From an uncultured Parabacteroides sp. (GTDB lineage Bacteria > Bacteroidota > Bacteroidia > Bacteroidales > Tannerellaceae), in contig CAMQTD010000002.1 of NCBI GenBank assembly GCA_947036995.1, positions 1-44,190 on the forward strand: a stretch of DNA of 44,190 nucleotides, written 5' to 3'. Position 1 is the first letter of the stretch. Each line of letters starts with the position of its first letter. This document shows positions 1 through 9,866 of this stretch, piece after piece. The notes under the pieces are model-generated. The model ran no database searches. It had not been told where the DNA came from and saw only the letters and a list, made by a program, of their open reading frames with translations. The translations under genes were made by a program, and so were the position numbers.

Positions 1-1532
1 CCGTTTAACTTTTCGCATAGCATAGTGTATTGGCTTGGATCTGCTGTGGTAATAATAACGGGGAAGTTGAGGCGTCTAATCATCACTTTTGTATCTATCT
101 TTCCATCACTTTTATTAGTCAATACGGGGAACAGACGTGGATATCCTGTGCGACGCTGTTCTGCCCACGCTTCGCAACCATCAGGATAGCAGGCAATCCA
201 CTTTTGTGTGATTATTTTCTCTAGCTTTGTTTCATTCGTGGCTGTTTCATCCCATCGGGGGGAGACTTGGCATTGAGCTTTAATATTGTAAAATGAGTCA
301 AAGGCATCTATGTAGTCGTTGGCTTTGGCATTGCTTTTTAAATACTCTTCGGCATTTTTTGCTCCCCATTGTACAAAAGATTCTATAACACCTTGTTCGT
401 AACAATGGGCAACAGATTCCGAAGTCCATCCTCTAAGCGCCGCTTCAGCTCGTAAAAACCATATCTCAGAAGCACTCATGAGTATAGCATCCGTATTTTG
501 TGCAACCGTACTGTTAGAATGTGTTCTGTATTTTATGTGATTGAATCCCGTACCCTGTCTGATCCCTTTGTATAGACCTTTACAAATGCCCCCAGTTGAG
601 GTATTAAAATAATATGGTAAGCGTGGATCTTTGTATCCAGTTAAAATAGACTCCATATTCGCATTCATTGAAACTTCGCCCCATGTATGGTTAATAACAC
701 CTAGTGGGTTTGTATAACCTGTTCCATTGGTAGATACGGCAACTACTTCATTTGCCATTGCTAACACCCCTCCATTGTTTGGGTTTAAAGCAGCTAAAGC
801 TTGTTGCTTTGCTAAAATAGGATTTGCCATTGCTATACGTAGGGCTAAGCGTAAACGTAACGAGTTTGCAAATTGAAGCCATTGCCTTACTCCTTTTTGT
901 CCTACAGGCATTATCATATCAAATTTATGGAAGAGTGTTTGATCTTTTTCTACTCTTAATATGAGGATTGCTTGCTCTAAATCGTTGAAAAATGCTTGGT
1001 AAGCCTCTGCTTGCGAGTCGGGTACTACACCTGTAAGTGCAGATGCAAAGTGCGTATAAACAATGGGCCCATATATATCTGATACACGATGCATAACTTC
1101 AACTTTTAGAATTTTGGTAACGGCAAAAAGTTCTGGATAGGTATACTGTGTTAAGTCTTCAGATTTTTTTATTTCTGTAAGGATATAGCCATAAGTGTTT
1201 TCCCACAGCGCACCATTCCAACTATTATTTAGATTATAGACGGAATTAGAGAGTCCAGCATTAAAAGGTGTAAAGTCGTGCATATAGCCCGAAAACATAT
1301 CAGCATTCAGATTTTGCATCATTTGGAAAGGCCAGTTTTTACCCTTTCCCCAGTCGTAATTAAAGTAGATTCCTTGTTGGATTATTCGCAGTGGAATGCC
1401 ATATCGATTGTAGTCGTACTCTTTCTCTTCTTCGCTAAAGCCTGTTTCGTCGCTGTTAAATGTTTCGAAATTTTTGGTGCACGCCATGCAACTGATGGCG
1501 ATTATGAGTAATCTGATGTGTATTAGTTTCAT
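1..1532 (-). CDS. SusD/RagB-like outer-membrane lipoprotein (second pair), 3' end beyond window
   Basis: This frame is missing from the ORF track because it runs off the left edge. It begins at ATG 1532 and stays open for 510 codons. The N-terminus MKLIHIRLLIIAISCMAC gives a lipoprotein signal with two possible lipidated cysteines. The body matches the SusD-like families: an N-terminal helical region, LRLRLALRIA-type TPR helices, and late motifs such as RAEAALRGW and WIACYPDG, like those in the SusD encoded at 5013-6677. SusD proteins sit on the cell surface and hand glycans or other oligomers to their SusC channel. Only 12 bp separate it from the SusC gene upstream, so the two are co-transcribed. 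The substrate cannot be told from sequence. Confidence 0.9.
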   Translation of the reverse strand, partial: MKLIHIRLLIIAISCMACTKNFETFNSDETGFSEEEKEYDYNRYGIPLRIIQQGIYFNYDWGKGKNWPFQMMQNLNADMFSGYMHDFTPFNAGLSNSVYNLNNSWNGALWENTYGYILTEIKKSEDLTQYTYPELFAVTKILKVEVMHRVSDIYGPIVYTHFASALTGVVPDSQAEAYQAFFNDLEQAILILRVEKDQTLFHKFDMIMPVGQKGVRQWLQFANSLRLRLALRIAMANPILAKQQALAALNPNNGGVLAMANEVVAVSTNGTGYTNPLGVINHTWGEVSMNANMESILTGYKDPRLPYYFNTSTGGICKGLYKGIRQGTGFNHIKYRTHSNSTVAQNTDAILMSASEIWFLRAEAALRGWTSESVAHCYEQGVIESFVQWGAKNAEEYLKSNAKANDYIDAFDSFYNIKAQCQVSPRWDETATNETKLEKIITQKWIACYPDGCEAWAEQRRTGYPRLFPVLTNKSDGKIDTKVMIRRLNFPVIITTADPSQYTMLCEKLN

Positions 1533-1544
1533 TTTTTCACGTTA

Positions 1545-4500
1545 TTAAATGGTTGCTTGAATGCTGAATCCTATGCTACGAGTGGTAGGAATACCGAATA
1601 CATCAATCCCTTGATTGTCGTTTCCCGTAGAGAGTATCATATCTGGATCGAATGGTGCAGGTTTATAGAAAAAAAATAGATTACGTGCAATCAATGAGAG
1701 TTGAACTTGCTTGAATATACCACTTCGCAGCATCCACTGTTTGGGCAAGCTGTATCCAATGGAGAGTTCGCGAAGGCGTATGTTTGTGGCATCAAACATA
1801 TAATTTTCGGTAACGCCACTACGCCCACCAATATGTTGATAGAACTCTTTTACATTTTGTATTTTTTTTCCTTCAAGTGTAACACTATAGTTATCTCTAT
1901 CATATCCAGATCTTTCACTTACACCCAATTCATCTAATAGGGCTTCTGTTTGGGAGAGTATCTCACCTCCGAATCTACCATCAATTAAAAAGGATAATGA
2001 GACATTTTTATATTTGAATTGATTGTTCCAACCCAACATAAAATCGGGATTACAATTACCAACTTTGGCTGTATTTCCGTTTCCTGTTGTTACTGGTAAC
2101 CCTTCATCATTGTAAATGATCGTGCCGTTTTTATCTCTTTTAAAGGCCTTTCCGTAGATGTCACCAAATGCCCCACCTTCTACTAAACGCATTGAATAGG
2201 TAGACGAAAATCCTTCGTCTCCATAGATAAAGATAGGGAGGTCTGGGTGGAGTGCTTTTACCTTGTTTTTATTGGTTGCATAGTTTATTTCACTATTCCA
2301 TGTAAAATGTGTGTTAAAGATGGGTGTTCCTCCCATTATAATCTCAACACCTTGATTTTGTATATCTCCAGCATTCACATAATAATATTTGTATGCAGCA
2401 CCAGCAGGGGCAGGTAGGGTGAAGAGTTGATTTTTAGTATTCGTTTTATAGAAAGTTGCATCTATATAAAAACGGTTGGCAAATAGATTTAAAGCAGCAC
2501 CCAATTCGATGGATTCATTTCTTTCAGACTCTAATTCGTCAAAGGGGGCTTTGTCGTTTGTAATAATGCCACCACCAGCAGTAATTTCGCTCGTGGGATT
2601 GCTTACATAGATTGGAAGATCATTTCCTACATGGCTCCAACTGGCACGTAGTTTGGCAAGAGAGATCCAGTTGGGTAAATTGAATGAATGATTGATAATC
2701 CAAGAGGATCCGATAGAAGGATAGAAAAACCCATTAGCTGCATTTTTAGTGTAGGCTAGTGTCGAAGACCAATCGTTACGTGCTGTGAGGTCAAGAAATA
2801 GTTGGTCGTTGTAGCCAATCTGAGCTGTACCAAAAAGGGATTGGATCTGTTTATGTTCATTGTTTTTTTCTTCAATATAGGCATTAGACGAGAAATTAAT
2901 ATTTGCAACAGTAAATACGTTAGGGTAGTGGAGCGAGGCGGTTTTAGAGTCTAACCGTAGCGTTGTATTCTTATGATCCGAAATGCTACCACCCATTCCG
3001 ATATTAAACTCCCAATTCTCATATTTTTGATTGATAAGGGCTAATATATCGGCATAAAGAAGACTTTCTGTACTACTGAAATCAATATACCGCCCATTCT
3101 CACCAGCAATACTTGGAGAGGTAGAGGCATATATTTTTTGTTGGAAATCATCGCTAATATAGTCGTTAGTTCCACGCATTTGAATATTTAGCCAAGGAGT
3201 GACTTTTAAGTTGGCAGCGATAGAGGCTAAGGCACGTATTCGTTTCTCTGTAGTCTGTATTCGGTTGGTCAACCAGTAGGGATTCTGTTGATATTCGTTA
3301 ATGTTTGTATGCCAATTTTGGATAGGCATATTACGATCTTCGTTGTATAATTCAAAATCATCCTTGTAGGGTGTAATATCCATTCCACGAGGGAATGTGT
3401 AGAGTCCAACTAAAGGATTCATATATAAACCACCAGGGGTAGGTCTGTTCTTAATGCGCTGAGATACTAAAGTAATATTACCATCTATAGAGAGTTTATT
3501 CTCGAAAAACGAGGCAGACTCGTGTAGGCTGATGTTATGTTTGCTTAGTTTATTATTTTCAATAATGCCATTAGTCGTTGTATTTGCGTACGAAAGATAG
3601 GAGCGCAACATCTCATTACCTCCCGAAACAGAAACCGATTGGATCGATGTGAATCCATTTTGGTAGAAATCGCTTATGTTGTCTGTTGCTTTATGAGCAA
3701 GTTTATTCCCCCAACTATTATTTGAATTTTTAAGAGATCCATAGCCACTTTGTAGTTTGGGTAACGAGATGGCTTGGTCTACCAAGATCGTCGAGTTGTA
3801 ATTTACGGTTGTTTGATTGGCTATACCTTGTTTTAATGTAATAAGGACTACACCATTTGAAGCCTGCATACCATACAATGCTGCAGCCGATCCACCTTTA
3901 AGTATTGTCAAACTTTCAATATCATCAGGGTTAATTGCCGATATACCATCACTTCCACTCTTGTTGCCTGAATCTGCGACACCACCAATAGCAGTCGCTA
4001 TTTGCTCATAATTACTATTTAAAATCGGTACCCCGTTGATAACATAGAGAGGTTGGTTATTTCCTGTAACCGAACGGTTTCCTCGGATTGATACCTTAAC
4101 AGCTCCACCAATGCCCGATGCACTGCGAGATATCTGTACCCCTGATATTTTACCAGCAAGTGTATTCATAAGATTAGACTCTTTAATGAGGGATGTTTCT
4201 TTGCTTTCAATTTTTTGTGTGGCATAGGTAAGTGTTCTTTTTTCTTTTTCTATTCCGAGTGCTGTGATCACAATCTCATCTAAAGAGTGTGTGCTTTCTT
4301 TTAGTATAATGTGGAGAGAATCTTCTCCTGTGTATTTTCTATTTGTTGTTTGATACCCTAAAAGAGAAACTGCAATCGAATTACCTTTGGTGAGTTGTAG
4401 TGTGAATTCGCCTTTTACATTACTACTTGTACCTAAGTGAGTTCCCTTAATAAGGACAATAGCTCCAGGTATTGCACGATTATTAGCATCAACGACATCA

Positions 4501-4835
4501 CCAAATACTTTGTTATATTTGGCTTGATGCAAAGGAATCAGCGACTCTTTTTTTGTAAGTATAATCTGTTTATTTACGATAGTGTATGCAATATCACTTT
4601 TGTCGAAAAGGTTGATTAATAAAGTGAAGAAATTTCTTTTTTTAAGTGATTCTTGATTAAATTGTGTAGTCTGATTAATATCAATGGCTTGCGAATTGTA
4701 GATAAAGGAATAGTCTGTAGCCCCCTCTATATAAGATAACGCCTCAGAAAGTTTCATTTCTGATGATATATCCTTTTGTGCTGACAGGATAAAGAGTGGT
4801 AAGATCAAAAGAATAAATGTGATTATATGCTTCAT
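1545..4835 (-). CDS. SusC/RagA-like TonB-dependent receptor with N-terminal STN signalling domain
   Basis: This is a TonB-dependent outer-membrane importer of the SusC family. The track start at 4853 is a TTG; ATG 4835 is preferred because it gives a clean signal peptide (MKHIITFILL...LSAQ) and a protein of 1096 aa. Domains in order are a secretin/TonB short N-terminal domain (about residues 28-98), a carboxypeptidase-regulatory-like domain (about 110-195), a plug (from about 205, with the SusC-type LDEIVITALG motif) and a beta barrel to the C-terminus. The STN domain is what FecA-type receptors use to touch a FecR anti-sigma factor. The sister SusC at 6706 lacks it, so this copy is the better candidate for signalling to the anti-sigma at 10011. 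It pairs with the SusD at 1-1532. Confidence 0.93.
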   Translation of the reverse strand: MKHIITFILLILPLFILSAQKDISSEMKLSEALSYIEGATDYSFIYNSQAIDINQTTQFNQESLKKRNFFTLLINLFDKSDIAYTIVNKQIILTKKESLIPLHQAKYNKVFGDVVDANNRAIPGAIVLIKGTHLGTSSNVKGEFTLQLTKGNSIAVSLLGYQTTNRKYTGEDSLHIILKESTHSLDEIVITALGIEKEKRTLTYATQKIESKETSLIKESNLMNTLAGKISGVQISRSASGIGGAVKVSIRGNRSVTGNNQPLYVINGVPILNSNYEQIATAIGGVADSGNKSGSDGISAINPDDIESLTILKGGSAAALYGMQASNGVVLITLKQGIANQTTVNYNSTILVDQAISLPKLQSGYGSLKNSNNSWGNKLAHKATDNISDFYQNGFTSIQSVSVSGGNEMLRSYLSYANTTTNGIIENNKLSKHNISLHESASFFENKLSIDGNITLVSQRIKNRPTPGGLYMNPLVGLYTFPRGMDITPYKDDFELYNEDRNMPIQNWHTNINEYQQNPYWLTNRIQTTEKRIRALASIAANLKVTPWLNIQMRGTNDYISDDFQQKIYASTSPSIAGENGRYIDFSSTESLLYADILALINQKYENWEFNIGMGGSISDHKNTTLRLDSKTASLHYPNVFTVANINFSSNAYIEEKNNEHKQIQSLFGTAQIGYNDQLFLDLTARNDWSSTLAYTKNAANGFFYPSIGSSWIINHSFNLPNWISLAKLRASWSHVGNDLPIYVSNPTSEITAGGGIITNDKAPFDELESERNESIELGAALNLFANRFYIDATFYKTNTKNQLFTLPAPAGAAYKYYYVNAGDIQNQGVEIIMGGTPIFNTHFTWNSEINYATNKNKVKALHPDLPIFIYGDEGFSSTYSMRLVEGGAFGDIYGKAFKRDKNGTIIYNDEGLPVTTGNGNTAKVGNCNPDFMLGWNNQFKYKNVSLSFLIDGRFGGEILSQTEALLDELGVSERSGYDRDNYSVTLEGKKIQNVKEFYQHIGGRSGVTENYMFDATNIRLRELSIGYSLPKQWMLRSGIFKQVQLSLIARNLFFFYKPAPFDPDMILSTGNDNQGIDVFGIPTTRSIGFSIQATI

Positions 4836-4917
4836 AAATATCTTCAATTTCAATGAGTCTAGTTTTGTTTTGTAAAATTAAATGAAATTTTGTATGTAGC
4901 ATTATAAAATAGCAAAA

Positions 4918-4956
4918 AGTAGGCTTTATCACTATGTTAAAGTGATAAAACCTACT
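4918..4956 (-). terminator. Rho-independent terminator after the first SusC/SusD pair
   Basis: A stem of about 15 bp (AGTAGGnTTTATCACT and its complement) closes over a 6-nt loop. Read on the minus strand, the one imperfect pair becomes a U-G wobble and the stem runs into ACTTTTTGC, as expected for a terminator. It lies 57 bp beyond the SusD stop at 5013 and so separates the two SusC/SusD pairs. Confidence 0.7.
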
Positions 4957-4971
4957 TTATTTAGAATATAT

Positions 4972-4992
4972 AGTAACTTATTGTAAGTTACT
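4972..4992. repeat. Perfect 9-bp hairpin in the SusD 3' region
   Basis: AGTAACTTA, a 3-nt loop and TAAGTTACT form a perfect inverted repeat between the SusD stop and the terminator. No U-run follows on either strand. It may protect the mRNA 3' end or belong to a two-hairpin termination region. Confidence 0.5.
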
Positions 4993-5012
4993 ATGATTCG
5001 ATATTGGATTAA

Positions 5013-6677
5013 TTATTGTTTCGAAGTACAATAATTTGAATTTATATCCCACCAAAGTTTAGTTGAAGAAACATCTGTTCCTTCTAATAAAGCAACTCCT
5101 TTTTTATACTCATCGAGATTAATTCTAATCTCATTCGTTGGGTATTGCATACGCTTAATAAAGTTAGTTGGATCTAATACATTTTTATTCGAATTATTAT
5201 AAGTCGTTTCTTTAGATTCAACGCGATACAATGGCACATCAAAGCGAGGTAGGTTTAATCTGCGTTTATCATTCCATCCCTCCCAAGAGTTATCTGGGAA
5301 GTTTGCAAGATATTTTTGTGTCATAATTTTTTCAAGTACTGTATTACCTGCACCAACTGCATCTGTATAGCTAGCACTTGTACCTGCAACATTCTTTTCG
5401 GTAGAAGTTAAATAAGTATCAACTTGATTTTCTACGTTCCAATGTTTGAAAGATGCACGAACACCATTTTCATATTCTGATTTAGCATTACCTGTAATAA
5501 ATCCACGTGCTATTGCTTCTGCCTTTAAGAAGCAAACTTCTGAAAAAAGGAATAGATCATAAGGTCTTCCTTTATATTGCTGTCCATCTTTCATTAAGAA
5601 ACCTAATTCAGGATAATAATCAGCAGTGTATTTACCTGCATCCATCTCCGATTTTTTAGGTCCTGGCTCTAATCCTATCCATTCAGGTTTGTCTCCTGGT
5701 TGGAACATTTTCACGGCACGAGGGTCGATGTTTTTAGGAGTACTTGTTAGCTCTTGAGGAACTTTACCTGTCGTTTTAAGCCCTTTAGGAAAAGGAATAC
5801 CTCCAATATTATTTACCAATTTCTCAAAAGTTGTAGACATATTAAGAGGTCCACCCCAACCGATTTGGAACATCGTGTAGTTATAATCTTGTCCCCAATC
5901 ACCATTATTTTTAGGAGGCATATAAGCATTGTCAGCATCACTTATAAAAACACCACCTTCAATAGCTTTTGCAGCTTCAGCTTTACATAAGTCAGCGCTT
6001 ACTTCGCTCAAACGTAAAGCAAATCGAAGACGCAATGAGTTGGCAAATTTTTTCCATTTAGCAATATCTCCACCATATGTAACATCAGTACTTGGATTAA
6101 TAAAGATACCATTAGGTGATTTCTCGTCAAATAAAGTAAGCGCCTCTTCAATCTCAGTAAAAAACTCTTTATATTGATCTTCAACAGACATATATGGAGG
6201 GTTTGCTACAATTTCGCCATCATAACGAGGGAATGGAATTGGACCAAACATATCTGTTGCACGACTTTGAACATATACACGGTATATTTTAGCCCATGCA
6301 ATGGCATTTGTATATTCAGTACCTTTTGTTTCAAGATTTCTTAAAGCTATATTAATGGAAGCGATCCATTTTTGGTTTAAATCCCAATAACCAGAACTCC
6401 AACCATCATTCATGATATAGTTACGCGAATCCCATCCACCACCATCAATCACCATCTGTGAAAATATATCGATCGATAATGCTTTGATACGCTGCTCATA
6501 ATCTGCTCCTTCAATGGTTGGTGCAGCTCTTAGGATTGTTGTTAAACGCGCATCGTCAAAATTGTAATTCTCATCTGTTGTTGGTTTATTCGGGTTGTTA
6601 TTAAGCCCTGTTAAATCGCAACTTGTTGTGCTTACTGCTAATAAGAAGCAGCTTGCTATTATATTGAATGCTTTCAT
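5013..6677 (-). CDS. SusD/RagB-like outer-membrane lipoprotein (first pair)
   Basis: A surface lipoprotein of 554 aa that would bind substrate on top of its SusC partner. The signal MKAFNIIASCFLLAVSTTSC places the lipidated cysteine at residue 20. The mature start DLTGLNNNPNKPT is typical of the SusD-like_2 group, and LRLRFALRLSEV and FLKAEAIARG are family TPR motifs. The gene starts 28 bp after the SusC stop at 6706, in the usual SusC-then-SusD order, and ends before a terminator. It differs clearly from the SusD at 1-1532, so the two pairs are probably not a recent duplication. Substrate unknown. Confidence 0.93.
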   Translation of the reverse strand: MKAFNIIASCFLLAVSTTSCDLTGLNNNPNKPTTDENYNFDDARLTTILRAAPTIEGADYEQRIKALSIDIFSQMVIDGGGWDSRNYIMNDGWSSGYWDLNQKWIASINIALRNLETKGTEYTNAIAWAKIYRVYVQSRATDMFGPIPFPRYDGEIVANPPYMSVEDQYKEFFTEIEEALTLFDEKSPNGIFINPSTDVTYGGDIAKWKKFANSLRLRFALRLSEVSADLCKAEAAKAIEGGVFISDADNAYMPPKNNGDWGQDYNYTMFQIGWGGPLNMSTTFEKLVNNIGGIPFPKGLKTTGKVPQELTSTPKNIDPRAVKMFQPGDKPEWIGLEPGPKKSEMDAGKYTADYYPELGFLMKDGQQYKGRPYDLFLFSEVCFLKAEAIARGFITGNAKSEYENGVRASFKHWNVENQVDTYLTSTEKNVAGTSASYTDAVGAGNTVLEKIMTQKYLANFPDNSWEGWNDKRRLNLPRFDVPLYRVESKETTYNNSNKNVLDPTNFIKRMQYPTNEIRINLDEYKKGVALLEGTDVSSTKLWWDINSNYCTSKQ

Positions 6678-6705
6678 CTGTATTCTGTATTATTTTGGTT
6701 GATAA

Positions 6706-9700
6706 TTAAAATGCTACATTCAGGTTGAAACCTAAACTGCGCATAGTTGGCATAGATCCGTACTCAATACCTTGAGCATTACCTGTTGTATAAGCTGCCT
6801 CTGGGTCAAATCCTTTTGTGTTGCTATAGATCATAAATAAATTACGTCCTACAAAACTACATTTAACACGGCTGAAAGGTGTTTTTGCTAACCATTTATT
6901 TGGAAGTGAATAACCGATACTTAATTCGCGTAGGCGGATATTTGTTGCATCATACATAAATTCTTCTGTAATACCTGAAACACCTGTCCAATATTCTTGT
7001 GCACTGATTTTTTTACTGTTTGCAGAACCATCAGCTAATACGCCAGGAATAACTAGATCGCCATCGCGTCCGTTCAATGTATTAGCAAGTGTTCCACTTG
7101 CATTTCCTACTTTGATAGATCCCATGTACACATCACCACCGTAACGCATATCAATCATTGCATTTACAGTAATATTTTTGTAAGAAAATGTATTGCTCCA
7201 TCCAGCCATCCAGCTTGGTTGGAAATTACCTAATTTTATCATGTCATCAGTTTTCAAAGGAACACCTGTTTCTCCAATAACTATTTGACCTGCATCATTA
7301 CGTTGGTATCCATATCCGTATATATCACCATAAGACCCACCTTCGCGTGCTACTACTCTAAGGAATGTAACGGATTGATCACTTAATATTTGTTCTTTAG
7401 TATCACCTGTTAATTCAATGATTTTATTGTCATTTTTTGACCAATTTAATTGAGTATCCCATGTAAATCCGTAAGATGTTTGTACGGGAGTTCCTGTTAA
7501 AGCGATTTCAAAACCACTGTTTTCAACATTTCCTGCATTTACCATCTTTTGTTTATATCCTGTAGCTGCAGGAACTGCAATTTTCAAGATTTGGTCTTTA
7601 GCATTTTTCTTGTAGTATGCAAAGTCAAAACCAAGACGGTTATTGAATGCTTTTAGATCCAATCCAACTTCCCAAGAATTGATTGTTTCACTTTTTAGGT
7701 TTGGATTTGCAATCCAATTAGCACTATTAACTTCAAGCGCACCATTTTTATAATCAATATTCATATAGTCTCTAAGCATATAAGCGTCAGTATCATTACC
7801 TACTTGAGCCCATGATAAGCGCACTTTACCAAAACTAAGAATACCTGTATTCACATCCATTTGTTGAAGCATTTGAGTAAATACCCAACTACCACCTACT
7901 GATGGGTAGAAGTATGAACTGTTTTCTTTAGGAAGTGTAGACGACCAGTCGTTACGAGCAGTTAAATCTAAGTATAAGTAATTGTCCCAAGATAAAGAAG
8001 CTGTTCCGTAAATCGAATTGATCTGCTTACGTGTTGTTGAATAGTCTCCTTTGCGGTTCAAACCATTGGTGACGGCATAAAAATCAGGAATTGCTAAACC
8101 ATTAGCTTCGGCACGTTGCCATGTAGAAGCTCTATACATGATATTACCTCCAAAAGCACCAACGATACCAAATTTATTCCAATTACCTTTAGCTGTAAAT
8201 AAGAAGTCCGAGTTGTTTTCAGTGAATTTTTCATTTACAACACTATAATCACCCGTACTTTGCCAGTATGGAGTTCCTGTAGCATGCGTATTTTCATACT
8301 GAACAGTGTATAAGTCCATACCTGTACGTAAATTCAAATCTAACCAATCAGTAAACTGAACTTTAATCGAAGCTAAACCAATAAAACGGTCTTTTTTATC
8401 TTTGTTTGTGTTTTTCAAAGAGCTCCAATATGGGTTGTGATTATTTGCAGCATGTGTATCAATAAATGCAGCTGGTTTACCATCAGGACGTGCCCAACCT
8501 GTACTTTCAAAAGCACTGTAATCAGAAAATCCTACATTTCGAGGTGTTTGTAAGTTGTTCAAAAACAAGTTGTCAGGGTCTCCTGCAAGTTTGATGCGGT
8601 TTTTAGAGTGTTGGTTGATGTATGTAACTTTCATGTCTGAAGATACATATTTACCAAAATTACCAGTAGAACGTAAGTTGATAGATGTTCTATCAAAATC
8701 ATTTCCAGGAATTACACCTTTGTTGTCAAGTCGAGAAGCAGAAGCACGGAATGTTGCATTCTCACCACCCGTACTCATATCAATACTGTTAGTCCAAGTA
8801 GTACCTGTTTGCATAAAATCTTTGTAGAAATTATTGTCACGAGCTGAGTACGCATGGCTTCCAAGTCCATTCTCTACAATCGAACCATCCATTTGAGCAC
8901 CCCAGTTATTAGCTTGTGTTCTGTCAAATTCACCACCTGAACCCTGTCCATACATGTTTTGCATTTCTGGAGTTTCCATTGGATTATCAAATGTTAAATT
9001 GGAGTTTACAGAGATACCGAGTCCTTTACGTTGAGATCCTTTTTTAGTTGTAATCATTACTACACCATTACCAGCACGACTACCATAAAGCGCAGCAGCA
9101 GCAGGACCTTTTAATACAGACATGCTTTCGATATCGTCAGGAGAGATATCAGAAATACCAGAACCTTTATCTATATTTTTGTTTCCCCAGAAATCATCAG
9201 TACCACCACTGAAGTTATCAATTGGAACACCGTCTACTACTACGAGTGGTTGGTTGTTACTTCCAATAGAGTTATTTCCACGAATTACAATACGTGAAGA
9301 TCCAGCAGGACCTGTACCCGATTGCTTTACTTGCAAACCAGCCACTTTTCCCGAAAGAGAATTTACTACGTTTGGATCGCGTGCTTCGGTAAGTTGGTCT
9401 CCTTTAATTTCACTCATAGAGTATCCCAGCGCCTTTTTATCACGTTTGATACCCAAAGCTGTAACCACAACTTCGTCTAGCGCTTTGGTGTCTTCTTTTA
9501 GTTGAACATCTATTTTTAGTTGATTTTTAACTGCAACTTCAGCAGTTACATAACCAACCATACTATATTGAATTGCTTTTCCGTCTTGTACTTCTAGTGT
9601 GTAGTTTCCATCCAGATCACTAACGGTACCAATCGTAGTTCCTTTTACAAGGATACTTACACCTGGTAATCCATAGCCATCGAGAGCATCCGTTACAACA

Positions 9701-9804
9701 CCAGAAATGGTTTGTGCCGTTGCTCCTAAAACAGAAATAAACGAAAATAATAGAGCTATTGCTCCCTTTAGGCATCGATGCCCAGTTAATGTTTTAATAC
9801 GCAT
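6706..9804 (-). CDS. SusC/RagA-like TonB-dependent receptor (first pair)
   Basis: An outer-membrane TonB-dependent importer of 1032 aa. A signal peptide ends near residue 31 (GATAQ). It is followed by a carboxypeptidase-regulatory-like domain (about 32-113), a plug beginning with LDEVVVTALGIKR (about 113-240) and a barrel ending in ...LNVAF, with a terminal aromatic residue as usual for barrels. There is no STN domain, unlike the SusC at 1545. It lies downstream of the anti-sigma gene in the same orientation, so control by the ECF sigma at 11189 is likely. The 206-bp leader holds a plus-strand antisense RNA candidate. Confidence 0.94.
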   Translation of the reverse strand: MRIKTLTGHRCLKGAIALLFSFISVLGATAQTISGVVTDALDGYGLPGVSILVKGTTIGTVSDLDGNYTLEVQDGKAIQYSMVGYVTAEVAVKNQLKIDVQLKEDTKALDEVVVTALGIKRDKKALGYSMSEIKGDQLTEARDPNVVNSLSGKVAGLQVKQSGTGPAGSSRIVIRGNNSIGSNNQPLVVVDGVPIDNFSGGTDDFWGNKNIDKGSGISDISPDDIESMSVLKGPAAAALYGSRAGNGVVMITTKKGSQRKGLGISVNSNLTFDNPMETPEMQNMYGQGSGGEFDRTQANNWGAQMDGSIVENGLGSHAYSARDNNFYKDFMQTGTTWTNSIDMSTGGENATFRASASRLDNKGVIPGNDFDRTSINLRSTGNFGKYVSSDMKVTYINQHSKNRIKLAGDPDNLFLNNLQTPRNVGFSDYSAFESTGWARPDGKPAAFIDTHAANNHNPYWSSLKNTNKDKKDRFIGLASIKVQFTDWLDLNLRTGMDLYTVQYENTHATGTPYWQSTGDYSVVNEKFTENNSDFLFTAKGNWNKFGIVGAFGGNIMYRASTWQRAEANGLAIPDFYAVTNGLNRKGDYSTTRKQINSIYGTASLSWDNYLYLDLTARNDWSSTLPKENSSYFYPSVGGSWVFTQMLQQMDVNTGILSFGKVRLSWAQVGNDTDAYMLRDYMNIDYKNGALEVNSANWIANPNLKSETINSWEVGLDLKAFNNRLGFDFAYYKKNAKDQILKIAVPAATGYKQKMVNAGNVENSGFEIALTGTPVQTSYGFTWDTQLNWSKNDNKIIELTGDTKEQILSDQSVTFLRVVAREGGSYGDIYGYGYQRNDAGQIVIGETGVPLKTDDMIKLGNFQPSWMAGWSNTFSYKNITVNAMIDMRYGGDVYMGSIKVGNASGTLANTLNGRDGDLVIPGVLADGSANSKKISAQEYWTGVSGITEEFMYDATNIRLRELSIGYSLPNKWLAKTPFSRVKCSFVGRNLFMIYSNTKGFDPEAAYTTGNAQGIEYGSMPTMRSLGFNLNVAF

Positions 9805-9852
9805 ATTATTTATATTTAAGGTGAAAAATTTATCATTTCCCTCTCATATAGA

Positions 9853-9860
9853 TAACTTTG
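9853..9860 (+). promoter_or_regulatory. Plus-strand -7 element (TAACTTTG) for an antisense RNA
   Basis: TAACTTTG is an exact match to the Bacteroidetes -7 consensus TAnnTTTG, on the strand opposite SusC. The region where a -33 TTTG should lie has only TTTA (9829-9832, 20 bp upstream), so the promoter is plausible but not perfect. Transcription would start near 9867. Confidence 0.5.
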
Positions 9861-9866
9861 CGAACA

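Noticed and set aside
9122-9505. Plus-strand ORF of 127 aa inside the first SusC gene
   Set aside because: It lies wholly antisense to a well-supported gene, in the plug-coding region, and has no family features or promoter.
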